Shown: positions 44,037-58,169 of the stretch, piece after piece
Layout: each line of letters opens with the position of its first letter
Position numbering within the stretch: the stretch's first letter is position 1
Source: Isochrysis galbana
Lineage: Eukaryota > Haptophyta > Isochrysidales > Isochrysidaceae
DNA: 64,000 nucleotides
NCBI GenBank assembly: GCA_018136815.1
Contig: CM030937.1
Location: 504,553-568,552 of the forward strand
Direction: 5' to 3'
Translations under genes and position numbers: made by a program
The notes under the pieces: generated by a model
Told to the model about the DNA's origin: nothing
The model's database searches: none
Seen by the model: only the letters and a program-made list of their open reading frames with translations

Positions 44037-44757
44037 GGCAGCGGAGTCGCGTGCGTGGAGCTCCGCGACGTCGCGCTCAGATATGGAGCGCCGACGCCGG
44101 ACGCACATCGTCATCCGCGATGCATGACATAGAAATACGGTAGTGTTGTGTGTGCGGCGTAGCAGCTCGACTTCTATATGCATCATTAGTTATTAGTTGG
44201 CAACCAATGTTCATATAGATAAATTTGGTCGTGAAAATCCTTTTGATATTCTCGCCTCGCGCGCGGCCCTGGAGTGACCATTTCGAAGCCACGCCCGCTT
44301 CCTATCTCACATCATGAAAAAAACAACTGAGTATTATTGCCGCTACTGCCACTAGCCATACTAGCCACGCACCAACACGCTATAAGCCACGACACACATG
44401 ACCACATTTTGACATTATGACCCAAGGCACAGAACTAAGAACTAAGCACCTCATACCTCATGCTACTGATGATTATACCTCCCCAACAAGCCTCAGCCTC
44501 AGCCGGAGATCATTGAATGATGATCATAAACCCCAGCCGGAGACCATAACAGTCTACATTGTCATTGCCAACGTTGTATTTGTCATTGCAATGGTTATAG
44601 TCAAGGAACAAGTAATGGCACTCACACTCACTCTCAAACATATCCGGCGAAGCACCTTGGGAGGTGCTGCATGTCGCAGTTACGGTGACGAGGCTTTAAG
44701 TCCCAGTGTGGAAACCGTTCAGAAATTGCTCATTTGATAGATGATGCATGATGCATT
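44037..44757. other. Intergenic, no gene seen
   Basis: AT-richer 3' flank of the lipid-transfer gene; no gene recognised. Confidence 0.4.
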
Positions 44758-46598
<1,841 letters not shown>

Positions 46599-49500
46599 AT
46601 GGCCCCTCTCCTCATCGAGCTGGCGCCGGGGCTGGTGGGCGTGGCGCCGCGTTTGCTGCGTGAGGGGCTACCCGCGCCGGCCAACCCGATCTTCCCAGCC
46701 TCCCTCTGCGCTCCGTTGGCCCACATCGAGGGCACCCGAGAGAAGGAGAGAGAGAGAGAGGGAGAGGAGAGAGAGAGAGGGGGGGGGAGGGAGAGAGAGA
46801 GGGAGGGAGAGAGGGAGGGAGAGGAGGCAGAGAGAGAGGGAGATGAGGGAGACAGGGGTGGGGAGGAGTCCCAGAGTCGCAGCGGCGGCCAAAGGCTCTC
46901 TCAGGCTTCATCGCCGCTCTTTGGTGAGCATTCCGGCTTCATCCGGTCGGGAGAGGCATCCCATGCCGCAGAAGGCGCACACAGTCCAGCAGAGAGCTCA
47001 CATAGGGGAGAGACACGCGAGAGAGGAGAGGAGGAAAGGGGGAAGGACGTGGCGGCAGGGCGCTGCGTAGCGCCGCCCGTTCAGCCTCCTCCTCCACCAC
47101 CACTTCCTCCTTTGCCGCTGCAGCTCCTGAGCGCAGAGCCCTCTGCCTCCGACTCCGAGATTTACGTAGAGGGGGTGCGGCGCGCGGACTGGCCGGCACT
47201 GCTGCGGAGCACGCTAGCGCCCAGCTGTGTGGCGTGCTCCGCGGTGCACGGCTGGTGCGATGCGCATCGAAGGACTCGCGTTGCCAAGGTGGTGCGCCGG
47301 TGCGTTGAGGCGGGGATGGGGTCGGCCGCAGGGGGCGAAGAGGAACTCGCCCCTGGCAGCGGCGGAGCAGGGGTAGTCGCAGCCAAGTCAGGCCGGCGCG
47401 CCGGGACGGGCATGGCGGGAGGGACCCCGCCTTCTGAAGGCGACGCGGCGGGCAGCGCTATTTCGATGGAAGCCGGCAAGCCATCTGCAGAGGCGCCTCT
47501 GGGAGTGCGCGGCTGGCGTGAGGAGTGGGTCGAGCTGCGCCGGGAGCAGCTCGCGCTCAATGGCACTGCACACCTCGCAACGCCGCAGCGGCTTGCGAAC
47601 AGTGGAGCGGAGGGTATCAACCTCGCCTGCCGCGGCCACTCATCACAGATCGACTTTTTGGTGCGCGACCAGCGGTGGCCGCGCGAGACGGCGGCCGCCT
47701 ACACGTTGCTAATGTGCTGCTGCTCGGGAGCTCTGGCCCGTGACGCGGAGCGAGTGCGCCTAGCAGGGCAGGCCCCACCCGGCTCTGGGTCAAAGAGCGC
47801 TGGCGAGGTAGTGCTTTTGCGCTACCCCGCTTCGGCTGCGGTGGTACGTCGCGTGCTCAGCGAGTGCTTCTACACACACATGCTGCGTCGGCGCGCACTG
47901 TCCTCCCCGCCCTGCGCAATCGCGCTCGCCGTACCCCCTGCTTACGCCTCGCTCATGGGGCCTTGCGGCCTCGCGTACGACGACGCGCAGTGGTGCAAGC
48001 TACCAACGATGCGGGTAGGCGAGAGCTTCGTCACGGCGTCGGTTGTGTGTGCGCTGGCCTCAGCCGAGGTCTTCGGAGAGCGGTCGGCGCGTACTGCGAC
48101 CACGGGCATCTACACCCGCATCTGCGTTGGTGGGACGATTGAGGTGTTGCCCGTTGACTCGGACGTGGTCCGTCTGGTATCGGATCATAGAGCTGGCACC
48201 GAACCGGATAGGGACGACTCGGAGGGCGGCAGCGGGGCGCGAACTCACGAGGCGTACGCGAGCGAGAGTTCAACGAGTGCGAGCTTCCTCATACCGGTCG
48301 GTGGGGTGCGTCCAGTGCTAGCGCCCCTGCCTGCTGTTTTCATTGCGCGCACCGCCGCGAAACGCTGCCGGCGGTCGGCCCTCTCGCCCCATCCTGCCCT
48401 CCCGCCACGTGCGGCTCCCGCGCGCGACCCCCCCCCCCCCCCCCGCCCTCCCCCTTCCCCTCCGTTGCTTGTGCCTTCAGAGTGGCTACCATCTCCCCGC
48501 GGGCGCAACGGTAACGCTGCAGTCGGTGGTGGACAAGTTTCGGTCGCATGGAACGTATGTACTGCGCATCCGCCCTGATGGTCGCGACACGCGCCGGCAC
48601 CACTGTGCTCACTGCGTCGCCCTTCTCACCTGAGCAGGTTCGTGCGCCGCAAGTGCTACACCGTCAGCGTGTCCTATGAGCGACCAACTATTGAGAGCGG
48701 GGCGTCCCAAGACTCCGTATGCCCTCGGCCTACTACGGACGGCGCCCCAAACAAGGGCGAGATTGCATCTCCGGATGAGCGCCCCCCAAAGTCGCAGAGC
48801 ATTCTTGTGCCAATGCCGTGTATTAGTGCCGACGTCGGCATCTTGCGGCCAGCCCTGCAGGTCCGCCCAGCTCTCCCCACTGAGTCGCCAGCCATCATCG
48901 CGAACCACGAGGCACTCGGCCTGCCACCGACGAGCGACGAGGCGCTTGGCCTACGCGAGGCGAGCGCCAGCATGCCCGTTGATCACGCTGCCGAGATCGA
49001 AGCGCTCGCACTGAGTTCTGGGCGGGCCTGGAGTAACGACGAGGCAGGGATGCGTGCGCCCGCGCCGCCGCCTTGTGAGCGTCCGCAGTTGGTCGCCCCT
49101 GTACGAGCTGCGCTGCAGCTCTCGCAGCAGCAGCAAGCGGCGAAGCCTCTCAAGCAATGGCGCTTGCCCTTAGACGAGATGGCAGAGGAGGCTCCACAAT
49201 CGCCACTTTGTGGGTCGGCGTTCTTGCGCGACGACGCGGCGCTCGCCAGCAGACTGGCGCAATCGCCGTCGCCAGAGGCTGTTCGGTCGCCGCCAAAAGG
49301 ACCAAGTTTTGTGCGCGATGGCTCCCACGTAGTGCCTGCGCCGCCGGTAGCGGAGCCAACGGATGCCAACCAGTCACGGCAAAAGCCGGGCGCACATGGG
49401 AGGACGCAGGGCAGGGCAAGGCGCGCCAGTGACAAAGCTGGCGGTGCGGCCGCCCTGGGCCCTTGGGCCATCTCGGCGTCGGAGGGCGGGCACAGTAGCA

Positions 49501-51518
49501 GTGCGCTGGATCAAGCGACGGGATCAGCAAGAGCCGCCGTGATGGATGGCGTCATCGACGTAGGACCTCCCGTGATTGTGGCTGTCTCGGGCCCACCAAG
49601 GCCAAGCGCTGTTGATGCCCTCGCGATGGTGCCTTCCAACGCGGCCGCTCTTGTTCAAGACAAGAAGCGCCCCGATCCTCGCAAAGCACCTTTGAGGGCA
49701 GTGATGAGCGGCTGCGCAAGTGCCACTCCGGCGAACACGGCTGACGGATCCGCGGCCCCGCGAGGCAAGAAGCGACCCAAGGTGGTGAAAGCAGCGCGGC
49801 GGCGTTGTGGGGGAGCCGGGCCCGATGCGATAGCTCCGCCGGTTGCGAGGGGTGGGCGCTCCGGCATCACGGGCGGGGGAGAGGAGGCGTGTGCGCGACA
49901 GTCAGGGGAGAGGGTACCATCGGCGCCTGCCGGGCCCGCGGCGGATGGTGCGGATGCGATTATAGCCGAGGGCAAAGGCGTGGGAGCTGTGCCTCCACAA
50001 GGAACCGCTGCGTTGTGCGACAAGCTGAGTGGGAGGGCCCGTCAAGCTGGTGGGCAAGGCAAGAATCACGCCCCGCAATCGCTCGCAGCAGCGCTAGCAC
50101 ATGACGCCGATACGGAGGCGGAGGCTCCGCCGAGCCTTGAGACAGAGCCCAAGGACGGTAGCCACGGGGCGGGCTGCGGGAAGAAGCGAGCCCGGACGGT
50201 GCCCGCGGACGCCGCCGAATCGGAGGCGGCATACGTGCCGGGAGGCCACGACGCAGCGCCTCCCGCCGCTGCGCGCAGATTGAAATGCACCAAAGAGGCA
50301 GGGAACGCACCAGTGGAGCCCGCCACCGACTCGGAAGCGACGCATGTGCCGAGCCGTGAATTGGAGTCTCCTGCTGCTATCAAGGCGGCGGTGGGCGGAA
50401 AGAAGCGCGCCAAAGCGGGCTTTGCGATACTGGCCGCGTCCATGGAGGATGCCGCCGGCTCTGAGGTGACACGTTTGCCAGGTCAGAGCGCGACGTCTCT
50501 TGCCGTCGCCTCAGCTGCAGCGTCCGGGACGATGTGCGCCAAGCCGGGTGAGATAGTCCCAGCGGCACCCACGAGGAACGATGTGCATCCTAAGACGACA
50601 AGCCTGTCCGCACAGGCGGCGGCACAGTCGGCCAGCTTGGTGGCGGCGCGCGGGAAGAGGCGCGCAAGTGGCGCGGCCGAGGCGGTGCTGGCAACACCGG
50701 CGGGGCACGCTGGCGATTCGAAAGCGCCTGTGCCCAGGAAAACTCGAGCTCAGATGGCGCTGGCGAAAGCAGCAGACAGTGCGGGCCCGGACGCAGCGGC
50801 TGGCCAAAGCAGCGATGCTGTATCCCACGCTGTCACAGGCAAGCTGGCTCAAGCTGTTGTGCACGGGAAAAGACGCCTGAGTTCGGCCGAAACAGCGCCA
50901 GCGGTACCAGCGAAAGGATCCAATGGCTTGGGGGTGGCCGAATCGCTAGACCCCATGGCTGCGTTCCAGGTGTTCATGGACGGGCCGGCCCCATATGCCA
51001 GGCGCGGGAAGAAGGTCGCCCAGGCGACTACTTCGTCGCCTTTCGCTGGAGGCACGCCGAGCGTGGCTGCTCGAGATGGCGCTGTAAGCGAGCGACGCCG
51101 TGGCGGGCGTGGCGACGCTAGAGGCAAGGGGCGCGGACGCCGCGCCTGCGATGCCGGGGTCGTTCGATCCCTTGGCGGTAGAGACGTCGTTATCCCTGCC
51201 ACACTCTGTACGATGGCAGAGGGAGACGGCCGACAGCTCCATATCCGACATTCAGCTCCTTCGCTGCGGCTTCCACGGGCGGCGACGAAGAGATCGGCCG
51301 TACGGCAGCAGGTGGAAGCCGGAAGAGGCAGCAGCGCGACGGGCGGTGTGCGCGCCGCAGGTCGCGCAGGCGTCTCGTGGCCCGGTGCGGATCACCCCTG
51401 TGAGAGGGTCCACGTATCCAATCACCCGGCGGAGTGCGGTGTTGCGCACCTCGCGCAAGCCTACGCTAGCGCTCATGTCATAGGAGGCTGGGAAAGCGGC
51501 GAAGGCGAGGACGACTAG
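46599..51518 (+). CDS. Unrecognised large protein with GKKR-type basic repeats
   Basis: Proposed exons 46599-48305, 48481-48554 and 48638-51518, about 1,553 residues. The first intron contains a poly-C run; the second (donor GTATGT) joins RSHGT to FVRRKCYTVSVSYERP in frame. An N-terminal acidic/basic ERER stretch encoded by GA repeats (46740-46860) may be low-complexity coding or part of an unseen intron. The middle region (about 47150-48300) looks globular, with CVACSAVHGWCDAH, GHSSQIDFLVRDQRWPRETA and GVGESFVTASVVCALA-like segments, but no family is recognised. The C-terminal third is a degenerate repeat array with GKKRPK, GKKRAR, GGKKRAKA, GKRRAS and GKRRLS cores separated by 40-60 Ala/Pro-rich residues. 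This suggests a nuclear, nucleic-acid-binding protein (inference). Confidence 0.55.
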
Positions 51519-51588
51519 GACGAGAGCTCTGCAGCACTCCGCATCCCGCCCTGGGCGCCGCCCTGGACTTTCACTACTTAGTAAGGAA

Positions 51589-51772
51589 GGGCGTCAGAGT
51601 TTTATTGTTGTGTTAGTATAACCTTAGTGCTGCGGGACCGTAGCCCTTCGACGGCAACGGAGCCCCTACCCCGCGATGGGGGTGTGCGCGGTTGGCGCAT
51701 GGCTCGTCCGGTGTATGTGGCTAGGAATGCTAGCTAACAAGATGTCATACGACGCTATAAGTTCTAACGTGG
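51589..51772. repeat. Dispersed repeat, inverted copy of 22933-23110
   Basis: Near-perfect reverse complement of 22933-23110, starting about 70 bp after the stop of the upstream gene. Probably a solo LTR fragment. Confidence 0.75.
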
Positions 51773-53668
51773 TACCCCCGCCGAGAGGTCACCGCAATCT
51801 CCATAACACCAGCGCGCGCGTCGACGCTCAAGGGTGCAACACCTCATCGAATGGACTCGACGCATTCGATGAAAATCTTTCCTTCGAATTTGTGGCTGCC
51901 GAGCGGGCCACACGTTCCCACAACTGGTGGGACCTGGACAATATGGTCAGTCTACACAAATTCTTCAGTGGTGGCCGATACCAGATCCGCAAGCATTCAC
52001 CAGTTCAAGGGTGGGAAGGACACTTTACCACATCGAATCACTCCAAGCACCCCTCAGCTCTTACTTCTACGGCTGTGGGGGTCGTGCGGCGAAGGCAACG
52101 GCCGTCCGCTCTGCACCACGGCGCCGGGCAGGACGATCCTCGTCGAATCCCCCCGGACGCCATCACGCGGAAAGGTCATCCCGGGCCGGCATGGTCTCCA
52201 CAACTCGCTCAACACGAGCAGGAAGACTGCCATTGCTATGGGGAAGATTCGATCTCGTCGGTTCAAGATACGATCTCCCCCTCGCATGTTCATCTCATTG
52301 CCCTCATTGAGTCCTCCTAGAGGCTCAAGACACCATTCTCAAAGCATAATGAGTTATTTGCCACTCGCGGAAGCCTTCCCGGCAAAAAACGGCGTTGTCC
52401 TACGAATTGCCGCAAACACCTGAGGACACGATTTGAGGCTCATGATGAGCTCCCTAGAACTTGCTCCCACGAGATGAAATGCTCTTTGGCATGGGTTCTT
52501 TTCGACCTTCAGTGGAGACCAAGCTTGGTTTTGAAGCCCAATGAGAGTTTTGGCTGCTTTTGCCTCTTGCGGGGCAAAAACAAAACTCTCGACGCACCCG
52601 GTGGCCTCCGATGGCCGAAGTACTCAGTTCACGCTAGAGCCGAAAGCTCGGTCAAGACGAAGTCTACAGCCTTGGCCATAGTGGGAGCTAAGGATCTCAA
52701 GACTGAGTTGGGACTATCCTTCAGTTGGTGGGAACTCCCAATCCTTCACTCTCGAAAATTCTGTGGCTTTCAAGCTCAGGGTCCTACAAATACACCGAAA
52801 TCGTAGGACGCGGTCCTATAATGTAGGACGGAACTTTTTAGCCGCTATTGATTAGCACTCTTTACATGGTGGATAAAGATAAAGACTTCAACCTGGAAAC
52901 ATCGGAAGACCTCTCGCAGGCGGCGAGAGGTTTGGATATACGAAACATCACTTAGGATAGCTTAATTTTTCTAGTAGAAAACTCAACGTAGACTCAAAGA
53001 AAGATCACACGAGATGCAATGGAGGGAACCTCGAGCAAAGTTAGAAAAAAGGAGAAGCCACACAATCTCCCGCCCCCTTCTCTCCGACTCCTGGCCGAGG
53101 CAGCGCGCACGGCCTCCCCGGAACCAGCTTCTCCGCTAAAGAGGGAACTGGGGAACGGGAAGGGGGTTGACAGGGGTTAGGGTTGGGTAGTAGGGAGGTT
53201 CACTAGCACTGCCTGCCTCACGCCGTACAAGTAGCGGGATATTTTAAGAATATTTTTTTACCATACATGATACATGTAAACAGTACATAAGGGCTATTCC
53301 GCACACGCAATGATGCCGCATATACACAGCAGATCTAGAGCACGCATGCCAATACAATGAGCAGCGGACCGTTCACTTAGCTGGGAGACACAATAGGAAG
53401 CAAGGCAATGGCCCGCTCATCGCTTCATCTCGTGCGCGCCGTCGGTGCCGCCCTGCCGCTGTGCGCGGGCCACGCCTTGTGGTCGGGCGTGACGGCGTGG
53501 ATGAGCCATAGCCAATCTCTTGCACACAGCGGCACATGCTCCTCACTACGGGGCTAGCCCTGCTTCGACGCGTCTAGCGCGCTTCTAGGGCCTCCTGCGG
53601 GCCACCGTCCGGGCCGCGAGCCATCTCCCAGGCTGCGCGCGGCCCGCCACGCGTCGACCGGGCGAACC
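51773..53668. other. Intergenic with fold-back sequences
   Basis: Frames at 51851-52423 and 52474-52806 show no domain character. There are short fold-backs, for example GAGAGTTTTGGCTGCTTTTGCC against GGCAAAAACAAAACTCTC near 52542-52592. Repeated GTAGGAC/GTCCTAC units lie near 52783-52830. Two TTAGGG-like units occur at 53172-53190. Confidence 0.4.
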
Positions 53669-56166
53669 TCAGCAGTCAAGATACTCTTTCACTTCCCAAT
53701 GCGAGAGGTGCGACGTGTAGTCCTGCCAGTGTGCACGCCGCAGCTTGAGGTATGAGTCGACAAAGCCATTGCCGAGCTGCCGGCGTAGGCCTGCCGAGCC
53801 GTCGAGCGCCTCGAGGGCCTCGCGTAGGTTAGGCGGCAGCCTGCCTGCGGCAGAGAGCGCCGCTGCAACACGCGGGTCGTGCGTATCGTACATGTTGAGG
53901 TCGACAGGTGGTGGCGCTGCGGGTGAGGCGGTGGGGTGGCGCGGGTCGGAAGGTCGGGGAACCGACTGGGGTATAGGGTCGTATCGTGGTCCGGGTAGAG
54001 TTCGCGATGAGCATGCTCGTACCTGCGGGCACGCCGCCTCGCAACCCGTCGAGGCCAGCGGCGCCCATCGCCGCCGGAAGGAGGTACGGGTTGGTCGCCA
54101 TATCCGCCAGTCTTAATTCCATACGCGGAGCACCGCTCGGGATGCGCACAAGCGCGGAGCGATTGTTACCTGCCCACGTGGCTGCAGTGGGCGACCACGT
54201 CGCACCAGAGCTTGTCGACCTGTGACACGCGGCGGCCAGCGCACTCGGGCCGATGGGGGTGGGGTGGGGGGGCTGGAGGGGTTGGGGGATGGGAGTGCGT
54301 GGGCGGTCTTCGCCCATCACACCTGGCGTTGAGCCGCTTGAACGAGTTCACGGACGGGTTGGTGATCGCAGTGTATGCCGGTGCGTGCGCGAGAAGGCCG
54401 CCAAGAAACCTGAGGGCCGTTTGCGAAAGCCCATGCACCTCGACTGGCCCACCACCGCAGACGTTCTCGCCCGTGGCTTTCGAGACCAGCGAGACATGCG
54501 AGTGGCAGCCAGAGCCCGTGAGCGAGGCGAACGGCTTAGGCATGAAGGTGGCACGCAGGCCGTGCGCCTCGGCCAGCGTACGCGCCATGTACCTGCGACA
54601 CGGGACGTCGGGCAGAGCCGGGGTTGGCGGCGGTAACGCTCAGCAGCAGGGCGCAGTGCAACGGGCCCACTTGAAGAAGACGACGCGGTCGGCGGTGACG
54701 AGCGCGTCGTCGTAGTCCCAGTTTATCTCAAACTGCCCGGATGCATCCTCGTGGTCGGCCTGGTATGGCCCCCAGCCCATGGCCTCCATATGTGAACAGA
54801 GCGTCGAGATGTAGTCGTACCTGGAATGGCGCCAGAAGGAAAAGGGGGTTGAGAGGGGAGGGACAGTAAGCAGCTGACGGTGAGCGGAGCGGGCGGATAT
54901 AAAGGCGCGCACCGCCGCATCAGCGCGTGCGCGTCGTAGCACGGCTTGCCCTGCGTATCTAAATGGTCGCCCAGCCTGGGCGGGGCGTTCGGGTTGTCTG
55001 ATGCCTTGGGCGCGTCGAGGAGGAAGAACTCGCACTCGACGCCCGTCTTCATGGAGAGACCCTCCGCCGCAAGCTGAAAACAGTGTGCACAGGTAGCTTG
55101 GCAGCGATTGCTGACACGAATGATCGATCGCCGGCGGGTAGCGAAATCGGGGGGCATCTAAGAGCGTAGGGGCTGGCTGGCGCCGGCGCACCTCGTCTAC
55201 GACCTTACGAAGGACATTGCGCGGCCCGTGGTCGAGCTCCACCCCATTGTGTACCAGGTTGCACGAGAGCCAGCCCACCTCGGGACGCCATGGGAGCGGT
55301 GTGAGTGTGCTCGGGTCGGGCACCGCTAGTAGGTCGCCCATGGTAGGGTCCATGTCGATGTGTGTGGCGAAGCCGGCGAACCCAGCACCTACAGAGTTGC
55401 GGCAATGGTCCGGCGCACGGGGCGGGTGACGCGTGGCAGGGAGTGGAGCGGTCTCATCCCACCGGCCACCCATGCCCGTCCGCTTCCCGTTGCTCACCGT
55501 CTCCTCCCTGCCTGAAGTGTCTGTCAAATCCTGCCCTCCACCACGACCCTTGCCTTTTCCCTCTCTCTCTCACCACCGCTCAAAATATCTCTCCCTGCTT
55601 CACCTTTGCTCGCAACGCCCCTCCCTAATCCATCACTTTCCCTCTCACACCATAGTTCCTCCAACTCTCTCCCGTCCTCCTTACCCCCCCCCCCCCTCCC
55701 TCTTGTCCCACCGCCCCACTCTTCATCCATCTCATGAACCTCTTGTCTGAGTCCCTCTTCCGCGATTATCGCTCGCCTCGCTTCCAATCTCGCCATCCCA
55801 TTGCCTTTCTTCACCCTCTCTCACCATCGCTTGCAAATCCCCTTAACCTCGAAGCCGCAGACCTCCATATCCTCCTCTCTTCTCCTCTTCTCCTTACCCC
55901 CGCCTGCGACTCCTCTTCCCGATGCTCGTAGTGTCTCCCTCATCCCTCATCCCCAATCCCCCCATCTCTCTCTCACCTCCGCTCGCAATCTCCTTCACTC
56001 TCGCGGCTGGCACGAGCTTCGAGCGCTGCACGCCGAAAAGGTCGACGAATGAGAACTGGAAGAAGCGGAGGCCGAGTCGCTCGCCCCGCTCGCCGATCTC
56101 CTCTGCCGCGCGTGTATGCACACGATGCGTCGCACAGCGCAGCAGCGGACGGCGACTCAGCAGCAT
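53669..56166 (-). CDS. Type I (GlnA/GlnT-like) glutamine synthetase, seven exons
   Basis: Minus-strand exons 56166-55977, 55388-55192, 55073-54913, 54820-54671, 54592-54323, 54219-54023 and 53916-53669 join in frame to about 470 residues, the usual length of type I glutamine synthetases. Motifs in order are FFQFSFVDLFGVQRSKLVP, DLLAVPDPSTLTPLPW, GVECEFFLLD (first metal Glu), GWGPYQADHEDASGQFEINW, FMPKPFASLTGSGCHSHVS, NPSVNSFKRLNA, SGATWSP, NNRSALVRIP and a C-terminal helical tail. It is expected to condense glutamate and ammonia with ATP, though some GlnT-like members use other amines. A possible N-terminal targeting peptide (MLLSRRPLLRCATHRVHTR) is seen. The first intron (588 bp) is long and CT-rich; the others are 78-118 bp. 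Confidence 0.85.
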
Positions 56167-56526
56167 TTGGTACGATGGTGGGGAGAGACACTCGAAAGAA
56201 TGAAGAGGGGAGGGGAGAAGGCGGGAGATGAGAGGGGGAGGCGGGGGGTGGGGGTGGGGGGCGTTCTCCGACAAGAGCAGGAGAAGAGACAGAAGAGAGA
56301 GCAGAAGAAGAGAAGGGAAGAAGGGAGGGGGGGAGCAGTGAGCCGAGCGGGGCGGGGGGGGGACAACGGAGGGGAAGGAAATCTTGTATCTCCCCCCCCC
56401 CCCCCCCCTTCTTTATTTCCCCCCCCCCCTTTATATCTCCCCCCCCTTTATCTCTTAAGGTGGTCCGTGGATGAGAGGGCCCACCCCCGGTATCAAGTTC
56501 CTCCTGCAGTTCCCGGGACCGTCGCA

Positions 56527-58107
56527 ATGAGCGCTGGGGGCAGTCACAGGCCTGTCCCCGCGGAGGAGGGGGGGCTGGTGGAAGGGGGAGAGGAGGAGGA
56601 GGCCACGGCGCAGGCTGGGCTGGGTTCTCCCTTCTGCAACACGGGCCAGTCACAGTCACAGGCATGCAGTGCCTTCGAGGGAGCCGCCGCAGATGAGAGC
56701 TGGGGAAGCGGGCCGAGCATGGTGCGAAAGGCTGTACGCTGGATGAGGAATGCCATCTCCCCCAAACCAGAGTTGGCTCGCCAGGAGAGGAGAAGGACTT
56801 CTGTAGGACCAGCAGACTTTGGCTCGCCGGGCGGGGGGGGGGGGTTGAGGAAGGCCGCGAAGCGGAGGCTGAGTCTGCCTCTGCCTGTCCCCCCGCCAGA
56901 GCCTCCCCCCCCTGACCCTCCGAGACGAGCGGAAGACCGCGCCTACATTGTCAATTCCCAGGTGTTGGCGGCGTGGGTACGTCGGAGATTTCCATGCCCC
57001 TCGTGCAAGGTTGACGAGTGCCTCGAGCCGGGAACGCTGAGCAGGGTGTGGGGAAGCTACGGGATGGTCATGAACCTGAAATGTCGGCTGTGCAATTTTG
57101 ACATGCAGTTTCGCGGCGGCGAGTCAACCGTGATCCCCAAGCCTCTGGAGTTGGAGCGGAAGCAGAAGCTGTACCTCTCGAACGAGGCGATGCGCGCGGT
57201 CCTCGGCTGCCTACTCTCGGGCACGAAGTGGACCTCTTTTGCAGCACAGGCTGTGGCGCAACAGATGGAGCCCCTGAAGCACAATGCGTTCGAAAAGTAC
57301 GTCGAGCACCTGGCGCCGATGTGCTCGAGTGTGTGCCACGACTCTATAGCTCTGGTCAGGTATGCCACGGTGCGGTACGGTTGGGTCTTCGCAGCCGCAG
57401 GCGCTCACGTGATCGGTGACCTTGTGGTCACCAACGACTTTTTCTGGGCAACACGCGGACACCACGCGCTCAACGGCACGGGGACAATCTGCGAATTGAG
57501 TTCCGGCGGCGTGCTGGCCGCCTTGCACTTCTGCAAGAGGGTGGCAAGGAACTCCACTTTGCAGGCGTACGAAGCGACGGCGAAGTCGATGGATGCGCGC
57601 GGCTTCGCCAGGATGCTCGACGAAGTCGTTGGCTGGATGGAGGAGGAAGTTCCGGATATGTGCGAGAGGTACAGAGCAGACGCGCGCCGGGGGTTGCCGC
57701 AGGAGCCGGTACCAGAACACGCTCTCGCGCACGCGAGAGAGTCCGAGGCGCAGCGCCACCTCTCGTCGGCGGTGGTGGTGGCCTCATCGGTCGGGGAAAG
57801 GGCCTCCTCCTCGGCATCAGGAACGCGAACAGGATCCGCCTCCTCCGCCGCGCCCTTGGAGCAGGAAGAGGAACGAGTCGTGCGAGCAGCGCTTGCGCTC
57901 GGCGTCCAGTCGACAGGTGGCGGTGTCGAGCGAGTCGAACGAAACCAGCGAGCAGGAGCACGAGACGAGAGGACGGAGGACCGTACCGATGCGCGCCGAG
58001 TCGCCACCATCGTGAGGAAGACGAGGGCGAGGAGAGAGCTGGAGGGTGAGCGAGGAGGGAGGAGGGAGGCAGGCAGTAGGAGCCGTCTCTCTCTGGTAGG
58101 TCGATGA
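56527..58107 (+). CDS. Mutator-like transposase-derived protein with zinc ribbon
   Basis: 526 residues from ATG 56527; the frame is open upstream through low-complexity sequence. After a disordered acidic and basic N terminus there is a zinc-ribbon pair (FPCPSCKVDE and LKCRLCNFDM) at about residues 155-195. A helical segment (EAMRAVLGCLLSGTKWTSFA) is next, then a region resembling the first part of the Mutator/Kolobok-type DDE domain: VTNDFFWATRGHHALNGTG, SGGVLAALHFCKRVARN, and AKSMDARGFARMLDEVV. After about residue 390 it becomes low-complexity and the rest of the catalytic core is missing. It could be a truncated transposase or a domesticated derivative. It is divergently placed from the glutamine synthetase gene, with starts about 360 bp apart. 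Confidence 0.45.
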   Translation: MSAGGSHRPVPAEEGGLVEGGEEEEATAQAGLGSPFCNTGQSQSQACSAFEGAAADESWGSGPSMVRKAVRWMRNAISPKPELARQERRRTSVGPADFGSPGGGGGLRKAAKRRLSLPLPVPPPEPPPPDPPRRAEDRAYIVNSQVLAAWVRRRFPCPSCKVDECLEPGTLSRVWGSYGMVMNLKCRLCNFDMQFRGGESTVIPKPLELERKQKLYLSNEAMRAVLGCLLSGTKWTSFAAQAVAQQMEPLKHNAFEKYVEHLAPMCSSVCHDSIALVRYATVRYGWVFAAAGAHVIGDLVVTNDFFWATRGHHALNGTGTICELSSGGVLAALHFCKRVARNSTLQAYEATAKSMDARGFARMLDEVVGWMEEEVPDMCERYRADARRGLPQEPVPEHALAHARESEAQRHLSSAVVVASSVGERASSSASGTRTGSASSAAPLEQEEERVVRAALALGVQSTGGGVERVERNQRAGARDERTEDRTDARRVATIVRKTRARRELEGERGGRREAGSRSRLSLVGR

Positions 58108-58169
58108 GAGGGGGAGGAGGGGACCCGGGGGAGGGGGCCCCGGGGGAGCGGAGAGACCCCAAGACCTCG

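Noticed and set aside
51676..52423. Frames after the LTR-like repeat, considered as a gag gene
   Set aside because: No zinc knuckle, protease or nucleocapsid features, and no primer-binding site could be identified.
53165..53195. Telomere-like TTAGGG units
   Set aside because: Only two imperfect units; not an interstitial telomere array.
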